A DNA stretch of 64,000 nucleotides. Origin: Paenarthrobacter aurescens (GTDB taxonomy: Bacteria; Actinomycetota; Actinomycetes; Actinomycetales; Micrococcaceae). The position numbers and the translations under genes were made by a program. The stretch covers positions 97,526 through 161,525 of the forward strand of contig NZ_JAOEFX010000012.1 of NCBI RefSeq assembly GCF_025421775.1, read 5' to 3'. The notes under the pieces are model-generated. The model saw nothing but the letters and a program-made list of their open reading frames with translations, was not told where the DNA came from and made no database searches. Position 1 is the first letter of the stretch. The number at the start of each line of letters is the position of its first letter. Shown here piece after piece: positions 1 to 8,142 of the stretch.

Positions 1-260
1 TTACGCCGGCGATTATTAGGAGTGTGTTCATTGAGCTACGCATCCCTTCAATAAATGATGTCTATTCAGGAAGGCGTCCGCTGACACCCCATAAATGGGG
101 CGCCACCCATGCCAACGGGCACCGATCGGAGAAATTCATCTCCATATCTCTTACGTACCCACCCAGAAAAGGTTCAAACGGACCGTTGCCGGGCGGAGCA
201 CGTTCACAGCATCATGATAAGCACCCTTTGGGTTGCGGCGAAGTGATTTGGGCAGGAAAC

Positions 261-1025
261 TTAGTACGCCTTCGCTGAAAACGCTCCTAGCGCCCGGCTG
301 ATCTCCAGTGCAGTCCCCGCCGCAGCCTCGCCATATTCCTGATACTTGGCGGGCACGATTCTGCTCGAAGGCCCGGAAATGGAGATGGAACCCGCCGCGA
401 CACCGCCCACCCCCAGCAGCGGCACGCCAATCGAGGTGATTCCGGTGCTGAGCCCTTGCTCATTGATGGAGTATCCACGCGTCCGCGTATCCACGATCAT
501 CGCGCGGAGCTGCGCGGGATCTACCACGGTTTGCGGCGTCAACGCCTCGAGCGGTCCGGCCAAATACTCGTCCACGAAAGGCTCATCGGCAGCCGATAGA
601 TAGGCGATTCCCGTGGAGGAGGCATGCATGGGGAGCCTGGACCCCAGGGGGAGGAACGCCCGGAGGACATGCGGGGTGTCGAGTCGCTCGATGATGAGCA
701 TGTATCCGCGGTCCGGAACCGCCAGGTGAACTGTTTCCGTGGTGTCCAGCTGCAGTGCGTTGAGAGGGCCCATGGCGGCATCGCGGATCACTGAGCCGCT
801 GCTTCCACGGCTGGCCACGGCGAACGCGTGGTTGGTGAGGACCCATTTGCCGGCCTGGGCTTCGGACTGCGAAACCCACCCCAACTCACCGAGTGTCCTG
901 AGCATGCGCAGGACTGTCGCTTTGGGTACATCCACCTCGCGGCTTAGCTCGGACAAGCCAGCGGGCTGATTGTCCGAAACTGCTTCCAGCACCCTGATGG
1001 CCGTGACCACGCTCTGCGTACTCAT
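261..1025 (-). CDS. IclR family transcriptional regulator
   Basis: This 254-residue protein has the normal length and layout of IclR regulators. An N-terminal winged helix-turn-helix (about residues 5-60, with the recognition stretch KATVLRMLRTL) is followed by an effector-binding domain from about residue 75 that carries the typical late GITSIGVPLLG and ISGPSSRI segments. The ATG is preceded by a GGGAGGG ribosome-binding site. It is transcribed divergently from the transporter and CoA-transferase genes, and a perfect palindrome lies between them, so it probably controls that operon. The ligand is unknown; an organic acid or acyl-CoA substrate of the operon is my inference. Confidence 0.93.
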   Translation of the reverse strand: MSTQSVVTAIRVLEAVSDNQPAGLSELSREVDVPKATVLRMLRTLGELGWVSQSEAQAGKWVLTNHAFAVASRGSSGSVIRDAAMGPLNALQLDTTETVHLAVPDRGYMLIIERLDTPHVLRAFLPLGSRLPMHASSTGIAYLSAADEPFVDEYLAGPLEALTPQTVVDPAQLRAMIVDTRTRGYSINEQGLSTGITSIGVPLLGVGGVAAGSISISGPSSRIVPAKYQEYGEAAAGTALEISRALGAFSAKAY

Positions 1026-1084
1026 CTACCCTCCCGCTTGACCGACTACTCCCAGTGCCCTACATTACAGGCGACTTCCCAAAA

Positions 1085-1099
1085 TGAACCGACGGTTCA
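1085..1099. promoter_or_regulatory. Candidate IclR operator
   Basis: Two perfect 7-bp arms, TGAACCG and CGGTTCA, flank a single A. A further half-site, TGAACC, follows at 1104-1109. The palindrome lies between the divergent iclR-type gene and the transporter start, where an IclR operator is expected. Binding is inferred. Confidence 0.6.
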
Positions 1100-1137
1100 T
1101 CCAGTGAACCAATGTAGTTTGATTGGAGTTCGGGCTT

Positions 1138-2528
1138 ATGGAATTACAGATACTGGCCCTCGCCATCTTTGTAGGCGTCTTCGTCCTGGCCACCCTGCGC
1201 AAAGTGCACATTGGAGTGCTCATGTTCGCAGCGGCAGCCGGCGTGGGGGTCTGGATGGCCGGAATGACCATCGACAAGGTGGTGGCAGGCTTCCCCATCG
1301 GAATCCTTGTCCTGCTTGTCGGTGTGACCTACTTCTTCGCAATCGCGCAGGCCAACGGGACCATCGACCGCATCATCGAAATGGCCATCACCAAAGTTGG
1401 TGACAGGGCCTTCTTCCTTCCCGTTGCCTTCTTTGCACTCACCATCGGCATCTCGGCCATGGGCTCGCCACTTGCAGGCCTGGTCATGGCACCCATCGGA
1501 ATGCCGCTGGCCAAGAGATACGGGATCGACCGCATGCTCATGGGCATTGCCATCGGCTCCGGCCTCAGCGCAGGAGGATTCGCACCCACCAGCTTGTTCG
1601 GCATCGTCACCTACGGCACAGCCAGGGCGGCAGGAATCGACCTTGATCCGCTGGTCCTCTTCGGCGTTGCGCTGGGGACAAACTTCCTGCTTTTGGCTGC
1701 GGCCTACGCACTGTTCGGCGGATTCAAGCTGCTCAACACACGCACAACTGACGGTTTCGGCACCAACGTGCCACGCTTCAGCGCAAGCCGCCCGACGCCG
1801 TCGCACCCTTTTGAGCGCGAAGGCAACATAGCCCGGGGACAGAAAGCGGCCGCCCAAACCGTTCAGGTCCTGGAAGGCGGCGAGCCTCCCGTGGAGGCAA
1901 CGGCGTCGAGCCCCCAGCTCAACCGCAACCAGGTCATCACGGTGCTCTGCATGGCCGGGCTGGTCCTCACCGTCATCCTCATGTCCGTCCTCGGCGCCAA
2001 CCCTGACATCGGCGTCCTATGCTTCGCGTTCGCCTCGGTCCTCACGCTCTGCGATCCACAATCCGGCAAATCGGCGGTCACCAAGATCGACTGGTCCACC
2101 GTCCTGCTGGTAGGCGGGATCATCACGTTCGTCGGAGTTCTTCAGACCATGGGTGCGGTGGCCTTGCTCGGCGAGGCAGCCGGCGCCGTCGGGACTCCGT
2201 TGCTGGCCGCGCTGGTGATCTGCGCGATCGGCGGCCTGGTGTCCGCGTTCGCTTCCACCACCGGGATGCTCGCGGCGCTGGTGCCGCTGGCCCTTCCCTT
2301 GGTGGCCTCCGGAGACATTGCCGGGTGGGCAGTCATCGCGGCGCTGGGCGTGTGCTCTTCGATTGTTGACGTCTCGCCGTTCTCCACCGTGGGCGCCACA
2401 TTCGTGGCCACCGTCGAAGCCGATGAACGTCCCCGCGTCACCAAGCTCCTCACACGCTGGGGGCTCTCCATGGTGGTGGCAGGCCCCTCCTCCTTGTTGG
2501 CGCCCTTGTTCTCCCGTCCAGTCTCTAA
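1138..2528 (+). CDS. MatC/SLC13-like carboxylate transporter, frameshifted at its end
   Basis: A multi-spanning permease of about 460 residues resembling the MatC dicarboxylate-carrier group. Hydrophobic segments fill residues 1-200 and 265-450, separated by a polar loop near 205-260. ATG 1138 is preferred over TTG 1123 because GGAG at 1125-1128 is well spaced. The reading frame runs on without a stop into the CoA-transferase gene. However, changing frame at the C-run 2484-2487 gives the hydrophobic tail LLLVGALVLPSSL and a TAA at 2526-2528, just before a ribosome-binding site and ATG at 2557. One lost C, real or a sequencing error, would explain the apparent 880-residue fusion. Substrate is unknown; a dicarboxylate or similar acid is likely. 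Confidence 0.82.
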
Positions 2529-2556
2529 TTTGTCCCACGCACGAAAGGTGCCCACC

Positions 2557-3774
2557 ATGCTCAAGCCACTTCGCGGAATCACCGTGATCGACCTCAGCCG
2601 AGCCCTCGCCGGCCCCTACTGCACCGCGCTCCTGGCCGACATGGGCGCCAGGATCATCAAAGTTGAAAGCGTTAACGGGGGTGATACTGCCCGCCAGTGG
2701 CCCCCGTTCCAGAATGGTCACAGCCTCTATTTCGACTCCGTCAACCGCAACAAGGCGTCCGTGTGCATTGATTTCTACTCAACAGAGGGACGCGGGATTC
2801 TCTCCAGCCTGATAGCCGAAGCCGACGTCCTTGTAGAGAACTTCAAGCCCGGCACGTTGGACAAGATGGGGTTTTCTGCACCACGGCTGGAGGAGCTGAA
2901 TCCGGGACTCGTGGTGGGATCCGTCACCGGTTTCGGCAACACCGGTCCCCTCAAGGACGATGCCGGACTGGACCAGGTGATCCAGGGAATGTCCGGGCTG
3001 ATGTCCGTCACGGGTCCCGGGCCTGGTTCGGCCTATCGTGTGGGCGTCCCCATCGTGGACATCACCTCCGGAATGGTCTGTGCGTTCGGCATCGTTTCAG
3101 CGCTCTTGGGAGCCCGGAACGGCGAACGACCCAGCCGTGTGTCCACCTCCTTGCTGGAGACCGCCCTGAACCTGTCCGCTTTCCAAGGGCAGAAGGCACT
3201 AAGCCTCGGCGACGCCCCCACACCGCAAGGCAACAACCATCCCGTGATCGCGCCCTACGGCATGTTCGCTACTGCCACGGAATCGATCAACATTGCGGTG
3301 GGCAGCGACAAGCAGTGGCGCGCTTTCTGCGGGCTGCTCGGTGTTCCGTCGGCTTTAGAGGATCCGCGCTTCGTCACCGGCGCGGATCGTTCCGACAACA
3401 GGGATCAGCTGACGAAGCTCATCGAAACGGCACTGACTTCGAAGTCCGCGGCCGAGTGGGTTCCGCTGATCAGCCAGGCCGGAATCCCCTGCGGGCCCAT
3501 CTACGACTACGCCCAGGCTCTTGCGTCGGAGCAGGTTGCCGCGCTGGGACTCGTTCAGCACCAGCAACGACGCGACGGATCCGACCTCCCGCTCCTGCGG
3601 GGGCCGTTGAGCTTCAACGGCGAGCCAAGCGAGATCCTGTCACCACCACCGCTTCTTGGCGAGCACACCGCGGACGTACTGATGGAGTTTGGGATGACGC
3701 ACGACGACGTTACCCGGCTTGAGCGCGAGGGTCGCGTTGTGTGCGGTTCGGCAAAGATTGGAGCGCAGCGGTGA
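2557..3774 (+). CDS. Class III (CaiB/BaiF) CoA-transferase
   Basis: From ATG 2557 this is a 405-residue protein, the standard size for formyl-CoA-transferase/CaiB/BaiF enzymes, which move CoA between carboxylic acids. It starts with the family N-terminus (GITVIDLSRALAGPYC), then ADMGARIIKVE and the GLDQVIQGMSGLMSVTG region; Asp139 is the candidate catalytic aspartate. A ribosome-binding site (GAAAGG, 2543-2548) precedes this ATG, which argues that it is normally a separate protein although the frame is open from the transporter upstream. It overlaps the enoyl-CoA hydratase start. Together they suggest uptake, CoA activation and hydration of an organic acid. Confidence 0.9.
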   Translation: MLKPLRGITVIDLSRALAGPYCTALLADMGARIIKVESVNGGDTARQWPPFQNGHSLYFDSVNRNKASVCIDFYSTEGRGILSSLIAEADVLVENFKPGTLDKMGFSAPRLEELNPGLVVGSVTGFGNTGPLKDDAGLDQVIQGMSGLMSVTGPGPGSAYRVGVPIVDITSGMVCAFGIVSALLGARNGERPSRVSTSLLETALNLSAFQGQKALSLGDAPTPQGNNHPVIAPYGMFATATESINIAVGSDKQWRAFCGLLGVPSALEDPRFVTGADRSDNRDQLTKLIETALTSKSAAEWVPLISQAGIPCGPIYDYAQALASEQVAALGLVQHQQRRDGSDLPLLRGPLSFNGEPSEILSPPPLLGEHTADVLMEFGMTHDDVTRLEREGRVVCGSAKIGAQR

Positions 3775-4586
3775 CCACCGTCTCTGAAGTCAAGGCCGGC
3801 CACATGGCTGTTTCCATCGCTGATGGCGTGGCAACCGTGGAAATCTGCAATCCCGCACAACGCAACGCCCTGACCCGGGCCATGTGCACGGAAATCCAGG
3901 AAATAATGCCGCGACTGGAGGCAGATCCGGACGTTGCCGTTGTTGTGCTCCGCGGCGCCGGGGACACCTTCTGCGCCGGTGCTTCCATCAGCGAACTCGC
4001 ATCCGTCCTCCTGGACCCGCAACCCGACGGTTCCTCGGTGGACCACCTCAGCCGCGCCGATGCCGCCCTCGGTTCCCTTTCGAAGCCGACGGTGGCCCTG
4101 GTGGACGGTGCCTGCATGGGTGGTGGCTGGCAGATCGCGGCTGCCTGTGACTTCATCATCGCCAACGAGCGCGCGGTGATCGGACTGACTCCGGCCAAGA
4201 TCGGCATCATCTACCCCCGGCCCGGCATGGAACGGCTTGTCCGGCTGGTGGGCCATGCCAACGCAAAGTACATCCTCCTCACCGGACGGACGTTCAGCGC
4301 TGCCGAAGCGCGCGCGCTTGGCCTGGTGGCCGACGTCGTGCCTTCCGAATTCTTTGAGGAGAAGTGCGCAGCACTGATCAATACGCTCCGGAGCCGTTCG
4401 CAGTTCTCCATGCATTCGATGAAGCGGCTGATGGACCTTACTGAAGCCGGTTCCGGCCTCGCGGTCATTGACCAGGAGTGGGCGGCGGCGTGGTCGGCCA
4501 TGCCCGACAGTCCGGACATGGAGATCGGCATCAAGGCGTTCCTGAACCGCAAGCACCCCCGGTTCACGTGGCGGCCTGTGGGCTGA
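3771..4586 (+). CDS. Enoyl-CoA hydratase/isomerase family protein
   Basis: A crotonase-fold protein of 271 residues. The oxyanion-hole segments are visible as GDTFCAGASI and DGACMGGGWQIAAACD, followed by the GLTPAKIGIIYP region. I choose GTG 3771 because it overlaps the TGA of the CoA-transferase (GTGA), implying translational coupling; an ATG 30 bases upstream is the alternative. It probably acts on the acyl-CoA made by the preceding enzyme. The exact reaction (hydratase, isomerase or hydrolase) cannot be told from sequence. Confidence 0.88.
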   Translation: MTTVSEVKAGHMAVSIADGVATVEICNPAQRNALTRAMCTEIQEIMPRLEADPDVAVVVLRGAGDTFCAGASISELASVLLDPQPDGSSVDHLSRADAALGSLSKPTVALVDGACMGGGWQIAAACDFIIANERAVIGLTPAKIGIIYPRPGMERLVRLVGHANAKYILLTGRTFSAAEARALGLVADVVPSEFFEEKCAALINTLRSRSQFSMHSMKRLMDLTEAGSGLAVIDQEWAAAWSAMPDSPDMEIGIKAFLNRKHPRFTWRPVG

Positions 4587-4651
4587 CTCACGCCGCATCA
4601 CGGCACAAGTCGGCACCTCCCTTCGTTGGAAAGGAAACGAGGGGAGGCCTC

Positions 4652-5242
4652 ATGCTCATTGTTCTGACAGGAATTGACGGTTCAGGAAAAACGACAGCGG
4701 CCCGCGCCTTGGTCGATTCGGCCCGCGCTGACGGGCGGAATGCCCTGCTGCTCGCCAACCACGCTGCCCGTCGGCGGTTGTCGCTGTTGTCCGAGCGGTT
4801 TGGCTGGATCTTGCCGCCACGCGTGGCCGACTTTATCGAGACCACAGTCCGGCTGTTCAACGTGCTGGTCAATCATGCGCGCGCTCACAAGTTCGACGGC
4901 CTGGTGGTGATGGACCGTCACCTGCACTGCCAGCTCGCACTGCGTCAGGCCAACGGTTTAGGCCGCGGCCGGCTGCTTCCATGGTTGCTGGGAAAGCTCC
5001 CAGCGCCGGACCTCTCCGTCCATTTCGACGTCGATCCCCGCCTTGCCCACCAACGGGTCACGGCACGCGGGACTGACAACGAAACCTTGGTTGACCTTGA
5101 GGCTTTCCGCGCCGCATACCGTTCGCTGCCCGAGTTTGACGACTTTGTGGTGGTGGATGCTGGAGGGAGTCCGGAGCAGGTGTTTGCCCAGCTGAACCGG
5201 GTGGTCGCAGGGAGCGAAGCCATGAGCATTCCATGGAACTAG
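4652..5242 (+). CDS. Thymidylate-kinase-like P-loop kinase
   Basis: A 196-residue P-loop kinase with the Walker A GIDGSGKTT at residues 7-15, a DRH motif after the central strand and a late nucleotide-binding RVTARG region. The ATG follows a strong GGGGAGG ribosome-binding site. Resemblance is to thymidylate kinases, but sequence similarity looks distant and its place after acyl-CoA genes is unusual, so the phosphate acceptor is uncertain. The stop codon lies inside the palindrome that precedes the marR-type gene. Confidence 0.75.
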   Translation: MLIVLTGIDGSGKTTAARALVDSARADGRNALLLANHAARRRLSLLSERFGWILPPRVADFIETTVRLFNVLVNHARAHKFDGLVVMDRHLHCQLALRQANGLGRGRLLPWLLGKLPAPDLSVHFDVDPRLAHQRVTARGTDNETLVDLEAFRAAYRSLPEFDDFVVVDAGGSPEQVFAQLNRVVAGSEAMSIPWN

Positions 5243-5249
5243 GTTCCAT
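5233..5249. promoter_or_regulatory. Candidate MarR operator
   Basis: Perfect arms ATGGAAC and GTTCCAT flank TAG. The site spans the stop codon of the kinase and sits 27 bp before the marR-type ATG, a usual place for an autoregulatory MarR operator. Binding is inferred. Confidence 0.55.
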
Positions 5250-5275
5250 AGAAACTAAATGTTAGGCTTCCCGCT

Positions 5276-5743
5276 ATGAGCAAGGGCATCGAAACCGGTT
5301 CGCTATACCCCCTATTTAGCGAGCTGATCCGATTGGAAACTGAGCTCTGGGACGGACTCGATAGCCTTCTGCGCAAAGAGCACGGCCTCCCGATGAGCAG
5401 ATTTGAACCGATGGCTGTCATTGACCGATTGGGGGCATGCCGGGTTTTGGACGTGGCCACGGCTCTTGCGATTTCAGTCGGAGGAACCAGCAAGCTCATT
5501 GACCGGATCGCAAAGTCCGGTTATTGCCGTCGGAGAAACAATCCGGATGATCGCAGGTCCTCCCTCATCGAGCTCACGGCCGAAGGGCGCACCATCCTGG
5601 AACGTGCCCGGAAGACGGTTGACGCCGAACTGGAACTGCGGTTTGCTCCGGCGCTGAGCCATCAGAGCGCTGAGGAACTGATGGAACTGCTGAGACGTCT
5701 CCGACATGTCAGTCCGATGGCTGAAGCCGAGCGTTCCAGCTGA
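5276..5743 (+). CDS. MarR family transcriptional regulator
   Basis: A 155-residue protein with the MarR fold: a helical N-terminus, a winged helix (ATALAISVGGTSKLIDRI as the helix-turn-helix) and the wing NNPDDRRSSLIELTAEG. It is followed after 25 bp by the SnoaL-like gene on the same strand, a pairing that suggests local control of that gene, and it is preceded by a perfect palindrome. Ligand unknown. Confidence 0.92.
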   Translation: MSKGIETGSLYPLFSELIRLETELWDGLDSLLRKEHGLPMSRFEPMAVIDRLGACRVLDVATALAISVGGTSKLIDRIAKSGYCRRRNNPDDRRSSLIELTAEGRTILERARKTVDAELELRFAPALSHQSAEELMELLRRLRHVSPMAEAERSS

Positions 5744-5768
5744 CCCGCTAAGTGAAGGAAGCAAGCAA

Positions 5769-6182
5769 ATGACTGAAGAACTTCGTGAACGCATGAACCG
5801 TTTTGTTGAATTCATCAATACAGCCGACGAGCAGATTGGTGATGAAATCATTTCACCATCGGCCACGTTCCATGTGCCCTTCCTGCCCGAGCCGGTCCAG
5901 GGCCCAAGCGGCTACCTCCAAATCATCGGGATCATGCGGCAAGCTTTTCCCGACGTCCAGTGGTCACTGGAGGAGACCGTTATTGAAGGAAACACCGTCG
6001 CCGCGCGATTCACCCTACGGGGCACCCACCAAGGAGAATTCCTGGGCATAGCGGCAACCGGTAAAGCTATACAAGCGCAGGCAATGAACATCTATCGCTT
6101 CGTAGACGGCCAAATCAGTGAAGAACACGGCCTCCCGGACCTCTTTGGGCTCATGATGCAGATCCAGCCTGCCGACAGGTAG
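5769..6182 (+). CDS. SnoaL-like / NTF2-fold protein
   Basis: A 137-residue protein of the SnoaL-like (polyketide-cyclase-like, NTF2-fold) group. Typical signs are the AFPDVQWSLEETVIEGNTVAARF core strands, RGTHQGEFLG and the closing EEHGLPD segment. The ATG follows a GTGAAGGAAG ribosome-binding stretch. Such proteins bind or convert small hydrophobic molecules, but many have no known reaction. It forms a likely two-gene operon with the MarR regulator. Confidence 0.85.
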   Translation: MTEELRERMNRFVEFINTADEQIGDEIISPSATFHVPFLPEPVQGPSGYLQIIGIMRQAFPDVQWSLEETVIEGNTVAARFTLRGTHQGEFLGIAATGKAIQAQAMNIYRFVDGQISEEHGLPDLFGLMMQIQPADR

Positions 6183-6310
6183 GCTGGCGTGCCCCTGCTG
6201 AGGTCAGCTCCTTTGCGGGAGCCTCCTCGGACCTGTTCCTCTGGCATTTCGACTGTTTGACTTGCTCCCTCCCGCCCGCCGGGTAGGCTCGCCCCATGCC
6301 AACAACGGCG

Positions 6311-6326
6311 TTTTTTTGGGGGGGGG
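6311..6326 (+). repeat. T7G9 homopolymer tract before a small gene
   Basis: Seven T followed by nine G end 5 bp before ATG 6332 and occupy the ribosome-binding position. Slippage here could alter translation of the small membrane protein. It also decides whether an upstream ATG at 6296 is in frame. Confidence 0.7.
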
Positions 6327-6331
6327 ATTTC

Positions 6332-6538
6332 ATGAGTGCCAAAACCAGACGCAGCCTGCTGGTCTTCGTGTTCGGATTCGGGACGTACGTTGCTTTGCTG
6401 CGGCCTCTGGGCTTTATTTATGCCCTGCTGATCGGTTTCGTTGTAGTTGCGGCCGTTCTATATGTTGATCGGTTGGTGCAATCGAAACGTGCGCAGAGGA
6501 ATTCACTGAGCGAAACGAGCGATCTTGAGCGGCAGTAG
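6332..6538 (+). CDS. Small membrane protein
   Basis: A 68-residue protein with a basic N-terminus and two closely spaced hydrophobic segments (about residues 8-22 and 25-45), ending in a charged tail. I choose ATG 6332, directly after the G9 run, which could serve as a ribosome-binding site. ATG 6296 in the same frame would add 12 residues. No family recognised. The next gene starts within or just after its end, so the two are probably co-transcribed. Confidence 0.6.
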   Translation: MSAKTRRSLLVFVFGFGTYVALLRPLGFIYALLIGFVVVAAVLYVDRLVQSKRAQRNSLSETSDLERQ

Positions 6539-6548
6539 AACGCCAACA

Positions 6549-7004
6549 ATGATTTCGGAGGCTGGGATTAGCCGCGGCTCTCAGAAAGTCATTGCAACTG
6601 TGGTGGGCCTGCTGTGCGTCTTTATCATCGTGACCGCCATTCCCAGCGGTGTCCTTCTGCTGAGCACAGGGCTGGTTGCGGTCATTGCGCTCCTGACAGT
6701 TTCGGTACTCCGAATAAGCGTGACCATTGAAGCGACAGACCAGAACCTAGTGGTCGGATGCCGGCCGTTCTACTCCAAGACGATTCCGCTGGAGGACATT
6801 GTTGACGCCTCCCCTGCGCCGTCCAGTTCCATGACAGAAGGCTTCGGCGTCCGCTACTTGGGCCGGCGGACGTGGGGGCTTCTGGTCGGCGGTCCGGCCA
6901 TCGTCCTGGAGTCACCCCAGCGCACGTGGCTGATTTCCACGCCGGACCCCGAGACCACAGCCGAGTCCGTACTGGCCCACGCCAGCAAACTAAAGGACAG
7001 ATGA
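6549..7004 (+). CDS. Membrane protein with PH-like soluble domain
   Basis: A 151-residue protein with two hydrophobic helices (about residues 14-34 and 35-55), then a beta-rich soluble part with the pattern ISVTIEATDQNLVV, IPLEDIVDASPAP and a late ISTPDPE. This layout is common in actinobacterial membrane-anchored PH-like (DUF3093-type) proteins. The start could be TTG 6525, overlapping the upstream gene. Function unknown. Confidence 0.7.
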   Translation: MISEAGISRGSQKVIATVVGLLCVFIIVTAIPSGVLLLSTGLVAVIALLTVSVLRISVTIEATDQNLVVGCRPFYSKTIPLEDIVDASPAPSSSMTEGFGVRYLGRRTWGLLVGGPAIVLESPQRTWLISTPDPETTAESVLAHASKLKDR

Positions 7005-7102
7005 CGGCGGGTGGCTTCCAACCATCGTCGCAACAGATTTGCTGTGAACATACACGGTAGAGGGCCTGGTCGAAGAGCACCGCTACATTCAACGTGGACG
7101 TG

Positions 7103-7131
7103 TAGCGTTTAGGGCCCCTTCACCGGGCAAT
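7103..7131. repeat. GGATC-type palindromic element, divergent copy
   Basis: The stretch TTTAGGGCCCCTTCACCGGG matches the element pattern, with GGGCCC replacing the usual GGATCC core. It lies in the 281-bp gene-free gap after the membrane protein. Confidence 0.4.
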
Positions 7132-7212
7132 TTTGCGGGCGGGTCTTACGGGAATCCAAGGGCTCCAGAGTTACGGGGATTTGGTTGGGAGCTACTCACG
7201 AGCGAAGAGCGG

Positions 7213-7241
7213 CCTGTGGGGGACCGTCTAACGGGCGGGCG
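7213..7241. repeat. GGATC-type palindromic element, divergent copy
   Basis: GGGACCGTCTAACGGGCGG matches the half of the element that reads GGATCGGCTAACGGGCG at 14371-14387. It lies 45 bp before the next small gene. Confidence 0.45.
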
Positions 7242-7285
7242 TCCAGGGATAGAACCCGTGAGCGCGAAACCCATATGATCCAGCT

Positions 7286-7582
7286 ATGACCGTCACTGAC
7301 CTTTCGTTCCTTCAGCCAGATCTTCAAAGCGGAGCACGGTGTGATCCGAACGGTGAAGTAAGTTGGCCGGCCTCCCAAGCCTCGGCCGTGATCGAAGCAC
7401 TTGCAGGCTCAGGCCGATTAATCCTCGGGCTTGATATCAGGGACTACCAAAGTGACGGCACGTTCATCGAGGTGCCGTGGTGGTCGTATACGGGATCCGA
7501 TGTGCAGGAGGCTTGTAGCATTGCGCTGGCAGTTCTTAGCCACGGTGACCTTCCCGGCGAGTGGGTCCTAGTTACTTGGTAA
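7286..7582 (+). CDS. Small protein, possible orphan immunity protein
   Basis: A 98-residue acidic, tryptophan-rich protein with no signal peptide or membrane segment. The central GRLILGLDIRDY strand and the PWWSY motif recall small immunity proteins of the Imm40 kind, but I cannot confirm a family. It is the first of a run of unrelated small genes separated by palindromic elements. No toxin gene adjoins it. Confidence 0.55.
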   Translation: MTVTDLSFLQPDLQSGARCDPNGEVSWPASQASAVIEALAGSGRLILGLDIRDYQSDGTFIEVPWWSYTGSDVQEACSIALAVLSHGDLPGEWVLVTW

Positions 7583-7657
7583 GCCACCCGTAATGACGGG
7601 TGTGACAGACTCCAACAAGTTGCGTAGAGGGCCGCTCATTTGGAAGGAAGAAGCTAC

Positions 7658-8005
7658 ATGCTGTCACAAGCTGATAGGCGGGAAGCCGTCTATGACCTCA
7701 TCCAGTTGCGGTGCCCGTTGAATGAGTCCTTGGCTCGTTTGGCCGCCTTTATTTGGTCCTATCAGGAGGACCTGGCGGCCGTCGAGGTTCGGGACATCAG
7801 CCATGCACTTGACGAATTCGAGGCCGGGAGGATTGGTGCAGATGAGCTCTCCGTCTGGGCAGAGGAAGTGCAGGGACGCGAAGATATTGGGGTGGATTCC
7901 AGTGGGCACGATTTCATAGCTGATGCACTCTTTCAGCTGTCTACGCCTGAGATTTGTGGACCTGCGAATGAGGTAGCCCTTGCCCTCAGGCAACGGATGC
8001 CCTGA
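7658..8005 (+). CDS. Small acidic protein, possible orphan immunity protein
   Basis: A 115-residue protein, largely helical by pattern. The segment GRIGADELSVWAEEVQGRED and the later LSTPEICGP resemble a widespread group of small helical proteins often found near toxins, which I take as weak evidence for an immunity role. The ATG follows GGAAGGAAG. A near-perfect palindromic element follows the stop by 25 bp. Confidence 0.6.
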   Translation: MLSQADRREAVYDLIQLRCPLNESLARLAAFIWSYQEDLAAVEVRDISHALDEFEAGRIGADELSVWAEEVQGREDIGVDSSGHDFIADALFQLSTPEICGPANEVALALRQRMP

Positions 8006-8030
8006 CGGCAGCTTGTCGAGACCAGCGTGA

Positions 8031-8058
8031 CGTCCGGTAGAGGATCCTCCACCGGACG
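8031..8058. repeat. GGATC-type palindromic element, best copy
   Basis: Arms CGTCCGGTAGAG and CTCCACCGGACG flank GATC, with one mismatched pair. As RNA it would fold into a 12-bp stem with a GAUC loop. It follows the preceding stop codon by 25 bp. Confidence 0.8.
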
Positions 8059-8142
8059 GGCATCGCCGACGCGGCGTCTCTCGGGATGCCGGCGTGTTGG
8101 TTAAATGTTTGTTTTGCTGGTGTTCTGTGATCAGGATGGGTT

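Noticed and set aside
24..278. Open frame of 84 codons before the IclR gene
   Set aside because: No ribosome-binding site, unlikely composition, and it overlaps the end of the convergent iclR-type gene.
1138..3774. Single bifunctional transporter-CoA-transferase protein
   Set aside because: The restored hydrophobic end and TAA in the shifted frame, and a separate ribosome-binding site and ATG for the enzyme, favour a frameshift.
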